Origin: 58-81 sp012729145
Lineage (GTDB): Bacteria > Synergistota > Synergistia > Synergistales > Thermovirgaceae
Assembly: GCA_040770625.1 (NCBI GenBank)
Contig: JAXGIW010000002.1
Location: forward strand, 1-64,000
Length of the DNA stretch: 64,000 nucleotides
Direction of reading: 5' to 3'
Shown: positions 43,340 to 52,017 of the stretch, piece after piece
How the letters are laid out: each line of letters opens with the position of its first letter
Position numbering within the stretch: position 1 is the first letter of the stretch
Notes under the pieces: generated by a model
What the model was told of the DNA's origin: nothing
The model's database searches: none
What the model saw: only the letters and a program-made list of their open reading frames with translations
Made by a program: the position numbers and the translations under genes

Positions 43340-44623
43340 ATGTCAGTTCAGGCAACAGCAGCATCTGCAGTATTTGTTCTTACGATCATCGCAATAGCTA
43401 CCGGAAGGATGAGGAGGAGCGTCGCAACCCTTTTGGGCGCAAGCCTGCTCATGGCTTTCAATGTCATACCTGCCCACAGGGCTGTTGCCTACATCGACTT
43501 CAACACCATCGGCCTGCTCATGGGGATGATGATAATTGTGGGCGTCATCTCCAGGACAGGCCTGTTCCAGTATATCGCAGTCATGACGGTCAAGGCCACC
43601 GGGGGCAGGACCCATCTCACCTTCATCTCCGTCCTGGCCGTCACGGCCCTTCTTTCTGCTTTTCTTGACAATGTGACCACGGTCCTTCTGGTCAGCCCGG
43701 TGGTGATCTCACTGGTTGACCTGATGGATGTGAACCCTATCCCCTTCCTTGTAGGAGAGGCCTTTGCCTCCAATATCGGAGGGACGGCAACTCTTGTTGG
43801 AGATCCGCCGAACATAATCATCGGGTCATTCGCGAACTTCTCCTTCATGGATTTCATTTTCTACCTGACACCTGCCGCCGTACTGGTCCTGGCCGTCGTC
43901 ACCGCCTGGCTCCTCTTTCACTTTCGCAAGGATCTGGTCGGCGGGGAGAGGGCTGCCGAGAGAATAGCCCAGGTAGATGAGTCAAGACTGATAAAGGACA
44001 GGCATCTCATGGTCCGTGCCTCGGCCGCCATGATCCTTGTGGTTACCGGTTTCGGAATACACCATTTGCTTGAGCTGCCTGCCTCGGTCATAGCTCTCCT
44101 GGGCGCGGCCCTGCTCCTTGCCGCAGTACCCGTAAACGGCGACGAGATCATTCACAGGGATATCGAGTGGCCTACCATACTGTTCTTTGCTTCCCTCTTC
44201 ATAATTGTCGGAGCACTCAACGAGACGGGTGTCATAGCTGCCACATCGGGACTGTTCGGTTCACTCTTCGGCGGAAGGCCTCTGCTGGCAGCCATAGCCG
44301 TTCTGTGGTTCTCGGGGCTTGTCTGTGCCTTCGTCAATAACGTGGCATTCACGGCCACCTTTGTATACGTGGTCCGTGACATGGCAACAGCAACCGGAAT
44401 GGATCCGGGGCCGCTGTTCTGGGCCCTGGCTCTCGGGGCATGTCTGGGGGGGAATGGGACCTTCATGGGATCTGCGGCGAATGTCATTGTCGCCGATATC
44501 GCTGAAAAAAGCGGTAACCGGATCCATTTCAGGACATTCATGAGGACGGGACTGAAAGTAGTAGTAATATCACTGACCACCGCAAGCCTTTATGTGGTTG
44601 TCAGATGGGGAGGTCTTTTCTGA
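43340..44623 (+). CDS. ArsB/NhaD-family (SLC13-like) anion/cation carrier
   Basis: 427 residues with about eleven spans. The segments SAFLDNVTTVLLVSPVV and ASNIGGTATLVGDPPNIIIGS in the first half, and FVNNVAFTATFVYVVRD and ACLGGNGTFMGSAANVI in the second, are the inverted-repeat signatures of the ion-transporter superfamily. Members move arsenite, citrate, dicarboxylates or Na+/H+; the cargo is not readable. AGGAGAAAGG precedes the ATG. It is followed by a CBS-domain protein that may regulate it. Confidence 0.9.
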   Translation: MSVQATAASAVFVLTIIAIATGRMRRSVATLLGASLLMAFNVIPAHRAVAYIDFNTIGLLMGMMIIVGVISRTGLFQYIAVMTVKATGGRTHLTFISVLAVTALLSAFLDNVTTVLLVSPVVISLVDLMDVNPIPFLVGEAFASNIGGTATLVGDPPNIIIGSFANFSFMDFIFYLTPAAVLVLAVVTAWLLFHFRKDLVGGERAAERIAQVDESRLIKDRHLMVRASAAMILVVTGFGIHHLLELPASVIALLGAALLLAAVPVNGDEIIHRDIEWPTILFFASLFIIVGALNETGVIAATSGLFGSLFGGRPLLAAIAVLWFSGLVCAFVNNVAFTATFVYVVRDMATATGMDPGPLFWALALGACLGGNGTFMGSAANVIVADIAEKSGNRIHFRTFMRTGLKVVVISLTTASLYVVVRWGGLF

Positions 44624-44696
44624 CAGGTGTGGCCTTGCTTTACCTCTTTGTCTGTAAAGAGGATACTTGTAGGGACCAAAGAAAGGAGGTTCCCTG

Positions 44697-45152
44697 ATGC
44701 TTGTGGGAGATCTTATGGACAGGGACCTTACGGCCGTATCCCCAGAGACGACCGTAGCAGAGGCCGTGGAGATTATGGCCGGTCACAGGATATCGGGAGT
44801 TCCTGTGGTCGATGAAGAGGGCAAGGTGATGGGCTTCCTGAGTGAGAAGGACGTTGTGAGGGCGGCTCTCCCCGGCTATTTTGACCTCTTGCAGGACTCC
44901 TCCTTTCTCCCGGATTACGGTCAGTTCAGGAAAAGGCTTCAGAGGGTCAGTCTCGAAAGGGTCGACAAGTACATGAAAAGCGATGTGATAGTCTTTGAAG
45001 AACAGGATACGGACCTGCATGCAGCGATGGCCCTTATCTCCAGAAACCTTAAGAGGGCTCCAGTCGTGAGAGATGGCATCTTTTCCGGGGTCATCAGCAG
45101 GGCCGATCTCCTTGACTACATTCTTCACTCCAGAGAGGAACCTTCGGACTGA
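44697..45152 (+). CDS. Tandem CBS-domain protein
   Basis: 151 residues made of two CBS motifs (MDRDLTAVSPETTVAEAVEIMAGHRISGVPVVDEEGKVMG and the second around VIVFEEQDTDLHAAMALISRNLKRAPVV). Such pairs bind adenine nucleotides and sense energy state. AAAGGAGGT precedes the ATG. Its stop overlaps the next start (TGATG). It lies between the carrier and the MoaD-AOR pair. Confidence 0.9.
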   Translation: MLVGDLMDRDLTAVSPETTVAEAVEIMAGHRISGVPVVDEEGKVMGFLSEKDVVRAALPGYFDLLQDSSFLPDYGQFRKRLQRVSLERVDKYMKSDVIVFEEQDTDLHAAMALISRNLKRAPVVRDGIFSGVISRADLLDYILHSREEPSD

Positions 45153-45421
45153 TGTCACGCAAGGGTTTTACGCTGAAATTCTATGGCCCATGGCAGCGGG
45201 CGGCCGGTGTGGAAGAGCTCTTCCTGCCCCAGGAGAGTGTCACGACCGTTTGGTGTCTTATCAAGAAGCTGGAAGCCCGGTTCGGAGAGGAGTTCTCCTC
45301 CCACAGGGAGGGGTTGGTCTGTCTTTATGACAGTGTAAAGGGTCCCAGGGCCCTTGATCTGAACGAAGATCTTCTTCCGGGCTCCACCATCCTCTTCCTG
45401 GGGATCGTGGAGAGCGGTTAA
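45152..45421 (+). CDS. MoaD/ThiS-like protein lacking the C-terminal Gly-Gly
   Basis: 89 residues of ubiquitin-like fold (LKFYGPWQRAAGVEELFLP at the start, LLPGSTILFLGIVESG at the end). MoaD normally ends in Gly-Gly, which is adenylated and thiocarboxylated to donate sulfur; this copy ends Ser-Gly. It precedes the AOR gene by 21 bases, an arrangement common for AOR-linked MoaD-like proteins, so it probably serves tungsten-pterin maturation or has a structural role there. Confidence 0.8.
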   Translation: MSRKGFTLKFYGPWQRAAGVEELFLPQESVTTVWCLIKKLEARFGEEFSSHREGLVCLYDSVKGPRALDLNEDLLPGSTILFLGIVESG

Positions 45422-45442
45422 ACAAGGCAGGGAGGGAAAGGA

Positions 45443-47284
45443 ATGAATGGGTACCAGGGAAGAGTTGCAATGATCGAGTTGGGGGAGAGAAGGTACAGGG
45501 ATATCTTCCTCGACGAGGGTCTTGTCAGAAAGTACATAGGGGGATCGGGGCTGGGGACCTACTTCCTGTTAAAGTTCTGCACCCCCGGGACCAAACCTCT
45601 ATCGCCGGAGAACCCTTTGATCTTCACTACAGGCCCCTTCCAGGGGACAGGCATACCAACTTCCGGTAGGCACCAGGTGGTAACCAGGTCACCTCTTACA
45701 GGGATATTCCTGGAATCCGATGCTGGAGGCAGCTTCGGGTTCCATCTCAAGAGGGCAGGCTACGACGGCCTTATCATTACCGGAAGGTCTGAAAGACCGG
45801 TTTATCTGAAGGTGCTGGACGGCCAGATAGGCTTTGAGGATGGCCAGGACCTTTGGGGACTGGACACCATGGAGACCGATGCGAGGCTCAAATCGGTCTT
45901 CGGTGAGAGGATCGGAGTCTCCTGCATAGGCCCCGCAGGTGAAAAACAGATACCCCTTGCAGGGATCTTCCACGACGGTACTGACGCCAGAGCCGCAGGA
46001 AGAGGAGGGGCAGGAGCCGTAATGGGCAGCAAGAACCTCAAGGCTATTGTTGCCAGCGGGAGCTCCGGGACGGAAGTTCATGACAGAAAGGCCCTCACGG
46101 TCCTGATATCAGAAAAGAACGCCATCCTCAAAGAAAAGGGAGCGGGAATGACCCTCTACGGAACCGTCGGCGGAATGGGGATGGCGGAGGAGCTGGGGGA
46201 CCTTCCAATCAGGAACTGGAAACAGGGTTCCTGGAAGGAAGAGGTCAGGGAGATAACAGGCCAGAGGATGGCCGAGACGATACTCACAGGCAATTACGGA
46301 TGTGTTGCATGTCCTGTCAGATGCGGGAGGGTCGTCAATATCGGCGGGGGAAATATCGGTGGTCCGGAATACGAGACCATGGGCATGCTGGGAAGCAACT
46401 GCCTGGTCAACGACCTGGATGCCATAGCCAGGGCCAACGAACAGTGCAACCGTCTCGGGATAGACACCATATCCACCGGTTCGGTTATCGCCTTCGCGAT
46501 GGAGTGTTACGAACACGGGATCCTCACCGGTGAACAGGCAGGGATGCCCCTTCACTGGGGAAGTGGTGAGGCCGTGAACTACCTGGTGACCAAGATAGGC
46601 AATGGTGAAGGGATCGGAGGCCTCCTCGGGAGGGGAACGCGAGCGGCCGCAAAAGAGCTGGGAAGAGGGGCGGAAAGGTTCGCCATCCACTCCAAAGGGC
46701 TGGAATTCCCTGCCCATGACCCGAGGTGTTTCAAAAGCCTTGCTGCCGGCTACGCAACGTCGGTGAGAGGGGCCTGTCATCTGAATGGATATTCCTATGC
46801 CTGGGAGAGGTCCGCCACTTTCCCGGAGTTCGGGTACCCCGAGAAGCAGGACAGGACCACCGACAAAGGCAAGGGGATAATGAACGCCAGGTTCCAGAAT
46901 CTTTCCAGCCTCGTCGATTCGCTCAAGATATGCAAATTCATCCTTCTTATGGGGGTAAACCTTTCTGATATCTCGCGGTGGCTGAAGTGTGTGACGGGTT
47001 GGGAGTATTCGATCAAGGAGCTGGAGGAGACGGGAGAACGCATCTACAATATGAAACGGATCTTTAATGCCGGCTTGGGACTTGACAGGAGCGACGACAC
47101 ACTCCCTCAAAGGATCCTTGCAGAACCCAGGGGTAGCGGAGGTTCTGCCAATACGCTTCCAGACCTAGGGATGCAGCTCGATGAGTATTACAGCTACAGG
47201 GGATGGAGCAACGAGGGGATCCCTCTTGAGGAAAAGCTTGAAGGATCGGGCTTGAGAGAGTTCATGAACTGGATCCCCTCCTGA
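45443..47284 (+). CDS. aor: Tungsten-type aldehyde:ferredoxin oxidoreductase
   Basis: 613 residues, full AOR length. The N-terminal domain binds the tungsten bis-pterin (TGPFQGTGIPTSGRHQVVTRSPLTG, GRGGAGAVMGSKNLKAI). The 4Fe-4S ligands lie in NYGCVACPVRCGRV (CxxCxxxC) with a distant Cys in SLKICKFIL. AORs oxidise aldehydes from amino-acid fermentation to acids and pass electrons to ferredoxin. GGAGGGAAAGG precedes the ATG. The substrate class cannot be set from sequence. A terminator follows. Confidence 0.95.
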   Translation: MNGYQGRVAMIELGERRYRDIFLDEGLVRKYIGGSGLGTYFLLKFCTPGTKPLSPENPLIFTTGPFQGTGIPTSGRHQVVTRSPLTGIFLESDAGGSFGFHLKRAGYDGLIITGRSERPVYLKVLDGQIGFEDGQDLWGLDTMETDARLKSVFGERIGVSCIGPAGEKQIPLAGIFHDGTDARAAGRGGAGAVMGSKNLKAIVASGSSGTEVHDRKALTVLISEKNAILKEKGAGMTLYGTVGGMGMAEELGDLPIRNWKQGSWKEEVREITGQRMAETILTGNYGCVACPVRCGRVVNIGGGNIGGPEYETMGMLGSNCLVNDLDAIARANEQCNRLGIDTISTGSVIAFAMECYEHGILTGEQAGMPLHWGSGEAVNYLVTKIGNGEGIGGLLGRGTRAAAKELGRGAERFAIHSKGLEFPAHDPRCFKSLAAGYATSVRGACHLNGYSYAWERSATFPEFGYPEKQDRTTDKGKGIMNARFQNLSSLVDSLKICKFILLMGVNLSDISRWLKCVTGWEYSIKELEETGERIYNMKRIFNAGLGLDRSDDTLPQRILAEPRGSGGSANTLPDLGMQLDEYYSYRGWSNEGIPLEEKLEGSGLREFMNWIPS

Positions 47285-47292
47285 GAGGCACG

Positions 47293-47318
47293 GATTTCAT
47301 TTTATTGAAATCTTTTTT
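47293..47318 (+). terminator. Rho-independent terminator of the AOR operon
   Basis: GATTTCA (47293-47299) pairs with TGAAATC (47306-47312), followed by six T. It starts nine bases after the AOR stop. Confidence 0.8.
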
Positions 47319-47329
47319 GGGTAGGGGTA

Positions 47330-47358
47330 TTGTTGACAAGGGAAAATAAAGGTATACT
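47330..47358 (+). promoter_or_regulatory. Promoter region of spoVS
   Basis: TATACT at 47353-47358 has TTGTTG 17 bases upstream (47330-47335). A perfect TTGACA at 47333-47338 lies only 14 bases from the same -10. Either way a promoter lies between the AOR terminator and spoVS. Confidence 0.5.
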
Positions 47359-47445
47359 TATCGTTACAGATGCGTAATGCGGTAAAGAGTGGATCGAAGG
47401 TGACAGCGGAGCAGTATCGTGGAATCCAGGGGAGGGCGATATTCC

Positions 47446-47706
47446 ATGGAAGTACTCAAGGTCTCTGCAAACTCTCAGCCAAAATCTGTCGCCGGCGCGA
47501 TCGCGGCTGTGGTAAGAGAGAGCGGTGCGGTCGAGATCCAGGCGGTAGGAGCGGGTGCTGTTAACCAGACGGTCAAGTCTATAGCTATCGCAAGGGGGTA
47601 TGTCTCGCCCAACGGGATCGATCTCGTCTGTATCCCTTCCTTCGCCAAGATAGACATCGACGGCGAGGAAAGAACGGCCATGAAGTTCCAGCTCGAAAAC
47701 CGCTGA
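47446..47706 (+). CDS. spoVS: Stage V sporulation protein S-like protein
   Basis: 86 residues, nearly the whole SpoVS consensus: MEVLKVSANSQPKSVAGAIA, GAVNQTVKSIAIARGYV and PSFAKIDIDGEERTA. SpoVS is an Alba-like small nucleic-acid-binding protein, needed for sporulation in Bacillus but present in many non-spore-formers. GGGGAGGG precedes the ATG. It has its own promoter region and a strong terminator, so it is a single-gene unit. Confidence 0.93.
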   Translation: MEVLKVSANSQPKSVAGAIAAVVRESGAVEIQAVGAGAVNQTVKSIAIARGYVSPNGIDLVCIPSFAKIDIDGEERTAMKFQLENR

Positions 47707-47734
47707 ACCGTTGTCAGTCCGATCCAGATCCTAG

Positions 47735-47767
47735 AACCCGCGGGCCGTAAGGGCCCGCGGGTTTTTT
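47735..47767 (+). terminator. Strong Rho-independent terminator of spoVS
   Basis: CCCGCGGGCC (47737-47746) pairs with GGGCCCGCGGG (47751-47761) around GTAA and is followed by six T. It lies 29 bases after the stop. Confidence 0.9.
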
Positions 47768-47895
47768 GACCACTTGCGTCTGGCCTCTCTCCTTCGGAGT
47801 AACAACCCTTTTTGATCACCAGTTTCATGACCACTGCAACTAGTGCTACAATCTAACGATTCCGATCAGGCAAACTGCAGCAAGGAGGGTTTTCC

Positions 47896-49161
47896 ATGTC
47901 CAGCATCAAGGCCCCGCGGGGAGTCCGGGATATACTTCCCGACGAATCGTGGAAGTGGGAGTATGTCTTTGCCGTAACGAGAAAGGCTGCAAGTGATTTC
48001 GGCTACAGGGAGGTCCACCTTCCCGTGTTCGAACATACCGAGCTTTTCTCAAGGGGTGTCGGAGAGACCACCGATGTGGTTGAGAAGGAGATGTACACTT
48101 TCGAGGACCGTGCCGGGAGAAGCCTTACTCTCCGCCCGGAGCTCTCGGCGTCGATGGTACGATCCTACCTGGAGAACAGGATGGACAGGCAGCATCAGCC
48201 GGCAAAACTCTGGAGCGCAGGGCCGATGTTCCGCTACGAGCGACCCCAGAAGGGGCGATACCGCCAGTTCTGGCAGATAGACTTCGAGGCCATCGGAAGC
48301 CAGGATCCCTTTGTGGACGTGGAGTCAGTGGAGCTTTCCCTGGAGATATTCAGGAGACTCGGGCTTTCCAATCTGGAGGTGGTGGTCAATTCAGTGGGCT
48401 GTCCCGTCTGCAGGCCAGTCCATAAAAAGGCCCTCCAGAATTTCCTGAGACCGAGACTGAACGATCTCTGCGAGACCTGCCAGGCAAGGTTCGACCGTAA
48501 TCCCCTGAGGATCCTGGACTGCAAGAACCCGTCCTGTCGGGCCCTGACCGATGACGCTACGGGGACCATATCCTGCCTCTGCGAAGAGTGTTCAGAACAC
48601 TTTGAGATGGTAAAAAAGGGGCTCGAGATGATCGGGGCCTCTTTCAGAATAGACAACAGGCTTGTTCGTGGACTGGACTACTACACCAAGACTGCCTACG
48701 AGGTCCTTTCAGGAGATCTCGGTGCCCAGAACGCAGTCTGCGGCGGAGGGCGCTACGATAACCTGGCCGAGTCCATAGGGGGTCCCCATACTCCTGGAGT
48801 GGGATTTGCGACGGGAGTGGAGAGGATAGTCCTCACCATGGAACAGCAGGGGTGTTCTTTCGGGGAAGCCCCGAACATTGATGTTTTCGTGATCTCTGCC
48901 GATGGATCCTCCAGGAAGGAAGCCGTTACGGCTCTCTACGACATACGAAGGGCCGGGATATCCGCCGATATCGACTACACGGGCAGGAGCTTCAAGGCAC
49001 AGTTCAAGGCTGCCGGTAGTAGCGGTGCTGTTTTTGCCTGCATTCTCGGGCCTGAGGAGGTAGCGTCGGGACAAGTCACCCTGAAGGACCTGCGAACCGC
49101 TGAACAGAAGTCAGTCAGAAGAGCCGAACTGACGGACTTCCTGAAGACATGGCTGAGATGA
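47896..49161 (+). CDS. hisS: Histidyl-tRNA synthetase
   Basis: 421 residues, the standard length. Class II features are visible: APRGVRDILPDE at the N terminus, FRYERPQKGRYRQFWQ (motif 2), RGLDYYTKTAYEV (histidine-specific) and GVGFATGVERI (motif 3), then a C-terminal anticodon-binding domain. AAGGAGGG precedes the ATG, and a TGCTACAAT extended -10 lies at 47844-47852. It is followed closely by aspS. Confidence 0.97.
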   Translation: MSSIKAPRGVRDILPDESWKWEYVFAVTRKAASDFGYREVHLPVFEHTELFSRGVGETTDVVEKEMYTFEDRAGRSLTLRPELSASMVRSYLENRMDRQHQPAKLWSAGPMFRYERPQKGRYRQFWQIDFEAIGSQDPFVDVESVELSLEIFRRLGLSNLEVVVNSVGCPVCRPVHKKALQNFLRPRLNDLCETCQARFDRNPLRILDCKNPSCRALTDDATGTISCLCEECSEHFEMVKKGLEMIGASFRIDNRLVRGLDYYTKTAYEVLSGDLGAQNAVCGGGRYDNLAESIGGPHTPGVGFATGVERIVLTMEQQGCSFGEAPNIDVFVISADGSSRKEAVTALYDIRRAGISADIDYTGRSFKAQFKAAGSSGAVFACILGPEEVASGQVTLKDLRTAEQKSVRRAELTDFLKTWLR

Positions 49162-49181
49162 GACAGGAAGAAGGGACCCCC

Positions 49182-51005
49182 ATGAAAAGCCAGTTCTTCG
49201 ACAGAAGCTGGAAGAGGACTTCCTATTGCGGTTACGTGCCTGTGCCGGGAGAGAAGGGAGCCGAAGTGCTCCTCAACGGATGGCTCCGCCGGAGAAGGGA
49301 CCTGGGCGGAATCATCTTCATCGAACTGTGGGACCACACCGGCACGGTCCAGGTGGTCTTTGACCCAGCCATGGGGAGCCTCTATGAAAAAGCAAAGGGC
49401 CTGAGGAATGAGTTCGTCCTGGCAGTCAGGGGGAGGGTCAGGAAGAGACCTGAAGGTACGGAGAACCCTTCCATGCCGACCGGTGACAGGGAGGTCGTTG
49501 TTGAAGATTTCATTGTCCTTTCTCCATCACGGCCTCTTCCCTTCGAGATATCCGAAGCCGACAGGGTTGACGAGAACCTCCGCCTGAGATCCAGATACCT
49601 TGATCTCAGGCGTCCCTTCATGCAGAACAACCTGAGGCTCAGGAGCAAGGCTGCGGAGTTCACCAGGTCCTACCTCACAGGCAAGGGGTTCGTCGAGATC
49701 GAGACGCCCATGCTGACCAAATCCACCCCGGAGGGGGCCAGGGATTATCTTGTACCGGCAAGGGTGAACCCCGGCCGTTTCTTTGCCCTTCCCCAGTCAC
49801 CGCAGATATTCAAACAGATCCTCATGGTAGGGGGCATCGACCGCTACTATCAGGTAGTCAAGTGCTTCAGGGATGAGGATCTCCGGGCCGACCGACAGCC
49901 CGAGTTCACCCAGATAGACATAGAGATGAGCTTCATTACCGAGGAGGACATAATGTTCCTCATGGAAGGGTACATGAAAGGGCTTTTCCAGAGCGTCCTT
50001 GGCGAGACCCTTGAAGATACCTTCCCGGTTCTCCCCTGGCATGAGGCCATCGACCGTTTCGGCAGCGACAAACCGGACATGAGAATAGAATCGGAGATCC
50101 TCGACCTGGACAACAGTTTCAGAGAGTGCTCCTTCGAGGGCTTTCGGAGGGTCCTGGGAGAGGGCGGAGTCGTAAGGGGGCTTATGATACCCGGAGGCGC
50201 GGCCATGTCGCGAAAGGAGATCTCCGATCTCGAAGCCAGGGCAAGGGAACTGGGGGCATCTGGCCTTGCCTCATTCGTGATCCGGGATAGCGCACTCAAG
50301 GGGCCTCTGGTCAAGTTCCTCTCCGATGGTGCTCAGCAAGACCTGGTGAAGAGGACAGGCCTTACCGAGAAAGACGCGCTGGTTGTTGCAGCAGGACCCT
50401 GGAGGGAGACCTGCGAGATCCTGGGTCATCTGCGTCTTGAGACAGTGACCAGTTCCTCCCAGGTATCGGAGGGGACCTGGAGATTCCTCTGGGTTACGGA
50501 TTTCCCACTCCTTGAGTGGGACGAGGAGGGATCACGCTGGTCAGCCGTCCACCACCCCTTTACCTCTCCCAATCTCGAGGACCTCGATCTCCTCGAGAAG
50601 GATCCGGGCAGGGTAAGATCCAGGGCTTATGACCTGGTGTTGAACGGTACCGAGATCGGTGGAGGCTCCATAAGGATCCACGACCCTTCGGTCCAGCAGA
50701 GGGTGTTCGAGGTAATGGACTTCACCCCTGAACGGGCCAGGGAGAGGTTCGGTTTCCTGATCGACGCCCTTGCCTCGGGAACTCCACCTCACGGTGGCAT
50801 TGCCATCGGTTTCGACAGGTTGGTCATGTTCCTGTGCGGGGTTCATTCGATACGGGATGTGATCGCTTTCCCGAAGACCCAGAAGGCCCAGTGCCTGATG
50901 TCGGGAGCACCTTCAGACGTTGACCAGGCGCAGCTGGAGGAACTTCACATCTCGCTGGATCTTGCCGGGGAGGGTGGAGAGTGCGGATCAGGGGGCGGGG
51001 AGTAA
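49182..51005 (+). CDS. aspS: Aspartyl-tRNA synthetase
   Basis: 607 residues of the bacterial type: an N-terminal OB-fold anticodon-binding domain (VLLNGWLRRRRDLGGIIFIELWD), the catalytic core with CFRDEDLRADRQPEFTQID (motif 2), the bacterial GAD insertion, and GIAIGFDRLVMFL (motif 3). I chose the ATG at 49182, with AAGGGA just before it, over in-frame ATGs inside the end of hisS. It is expressed with hisS. Confidence 0.96.
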   Translation: MKSQFFDRSWKRTSYCGYVPVPGEKGAEVLLNGWLRRRRDLGGIIFIELWDHTGTVQVVFDPAMGSLYEKAKGLRNEFVLAVRGRVRKRPEGTENPSMPTGDREVVVEDFIVLSPSRPLPFEISEADRVDENLRLRSRYLDLRRPFMQNNLRLRSKAAEFTRSYLTGKGFVEIETPMLTKSTPEGARDYLVPARVNPGRFFALPQSPQIFKQILMVGGIDRYYQVVKCFRDEDLRADRQPEFTQIDIEMSFITEEDIMFLMEGYMKGLFQSVLGETLEDTFPVLPWHEAIDRFGSDKPDMRIESEILDLDNSFRECSFEGFRRVLGEGGVVRGLMIPGGAAMSRKEISDLEARARELGASGLASFVIRDSALKGPLVKFLSDGAQQDLVKRTGLTEKDALVVAAGPWRETCEILGHLRLETVTSSSQVSEGTWRFLWVTDFPLLEWDEEGSRWSAVHHPFTSPNLEDLDLLEKDPGRVRSRAYDLVLNGTEIGGGSIRIHDPSVQQRVFEVMDFTPERARERFGFLIDALASGTPPHGGIAIGFDRLVMFLCGVHSIRDVIAFPKTQKAQCLMSGAPSDVDQAQLEELHISLDLAGEGGECGSGGGE

Positions 51006-51022
51006 GGATAAGAAAGAAGACC

Positions 51023-51295
51023 ATGGCCTGGCACTTTCATCTGGATGAGGAAGGCGGTTCCCTGAAAGGGGAACTCCAGGTGGACGGTTGGGAAGGATCG
51101 GGGGAGATGAACCAGTGGTTCGAAAAGAACCACCGGGAAGAGGTCGAGATGGTGCTCAAAGGCATGGGGAGAGTCCGGCTGACCCCCAGGGGGATCCGTA
51201 TCCATGAATCAGGTCATCATAACGAGAGCATCGTAAAGGTTGAGGGTTTCCTTCTCGAGACACTGAAGGAGGATGAGGATCCCCGGCTGATATAA
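51023..51295 (+). CDS. Small protein of unknown function after aspS
   Basis: 90 residues, acidic and soluble, opening MAWHFHLDEEGGSLKG and containing RVRLTPRGIRIHESGHHNES. I do not recognise a family. It sits 17 bases after aspS and its stop overlaps the ATG of a longer, less likely start of the next gene, so it is part of the hisS-aspS transcript. An in-frame start at 50981 inside aspS is possible. Confidence 0.6.
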   Translation: MAWHFHLDEEGGSLKGELQVDGWEGSGEMNQWFEKNHREEVEMVLKGMGRVRLTPRGIRIHESGHHNESIVKVEGFLLETLKEDEDPRLI

Positions 51296-51327
51296 TGGAG
51301 GAAATCAGACAATGGGGAGGCAGGAAA

Positions 51328-52011
51328 ATGGCCAGGTTGACATTTCTTGGACATGCGGCTTTTCATCTGGAAGGGCGAGCCCTCGATGCCTTGATAGATC
51401 CCTTCCTCACGGGGAATGATATGACACATTACTCTCCCCGGGATTTCCCGGATGTCAACTATATTTTCGTAACCCACGGACACGGAGACCATCTCGGAGA
51501 TACCCCCGAGATAGCAAAGAAGACGGGGGCGACGGTGGTCGCGACTGTCGAGATGTGCAGCGAACTGGCGAAGGACAAGATTAAAAGCCATCCCCTGCAG
51601 ATAGGAGGAGCCTTTACCTTCCCCTTCGGGAGGGTGAAGATGACGCCTGCCTGGCACGGTTCTGGGATCCAGTGTGAGAAGGGCATGCTATACGGGGGTG
51701 TGGCTGGCGGGTTCCTGATCGAGGTCGACGGACATAAGATCTACCATGCAGGCGACACGGGGCTCACCGTCGAGATGGGGCTGCTGGCCGACGATGGTGT
51801 CGATGTCGCACTTCTCCCTATCGGTGGGAACTACACCATGGATATCGACGATGCAGTTCGGGCCGTCAGAATGATCAGACCCCGCATCGCTGTACCCATG
51901 CACTTCGATACTTTCCCGGTGATAAAGGCCTCCCCCGAGGAGTTTTCCTCCAAGGCCGCCGGGCTCGCAGAGATAAGGGTCCTGAAGGTGGGGGAGAGCC
52001 TGGAGATCTGA
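51328..52011 (+). CDS. UPF0173-family metal-dependent hydrolase (beta-lactamase fold)
   Basis: 227 residues, the typical family length. LTFLGHAAFHLEG, the metal site THGHGDHLGD and later YHAGDTGLTVEM, MHFDTFPVI match UPF0173 proteins of the metallo-beta-lactamase superfamily. Substrate unknown. GGGAGGCAGG precedes the chosen ATG; an upstream ATG at 51295 lacks a ribosome site. It closes the hisS-aspS gene group and is convergent with the RpiR-type regulator. Confidence 0.9.
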   Translation: MARLTFLGHAAFHLEGRALDALIDPFLTGNDMTHYSPRDFPDVNYIFVTHGHGDHLGDTPEIAKKTGATVVATVEMCSELAKDKIKSHPLQIGGAFTFPFGRVKMTPAWHGSGIQCEKGMLYGGVAGGFLIEVDGHKIYHAGDTGLTVEMGLLADDGVDVALLPIGGNYTMDIDDAVRAVRMIRPRIAVPMHFDTFPVIKASPEEFSSKAAGLAEIRVLKVGESLEI

Positions 52012-52017
52012 ACCATA

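Noticed and set aside
46109..47110. 333-codon open frame antisense to the AOR gene
   Set aside because: It is a shadow of a strongly supported gene in high-GC DNA; no motif, ribosome site or promoter supports it.
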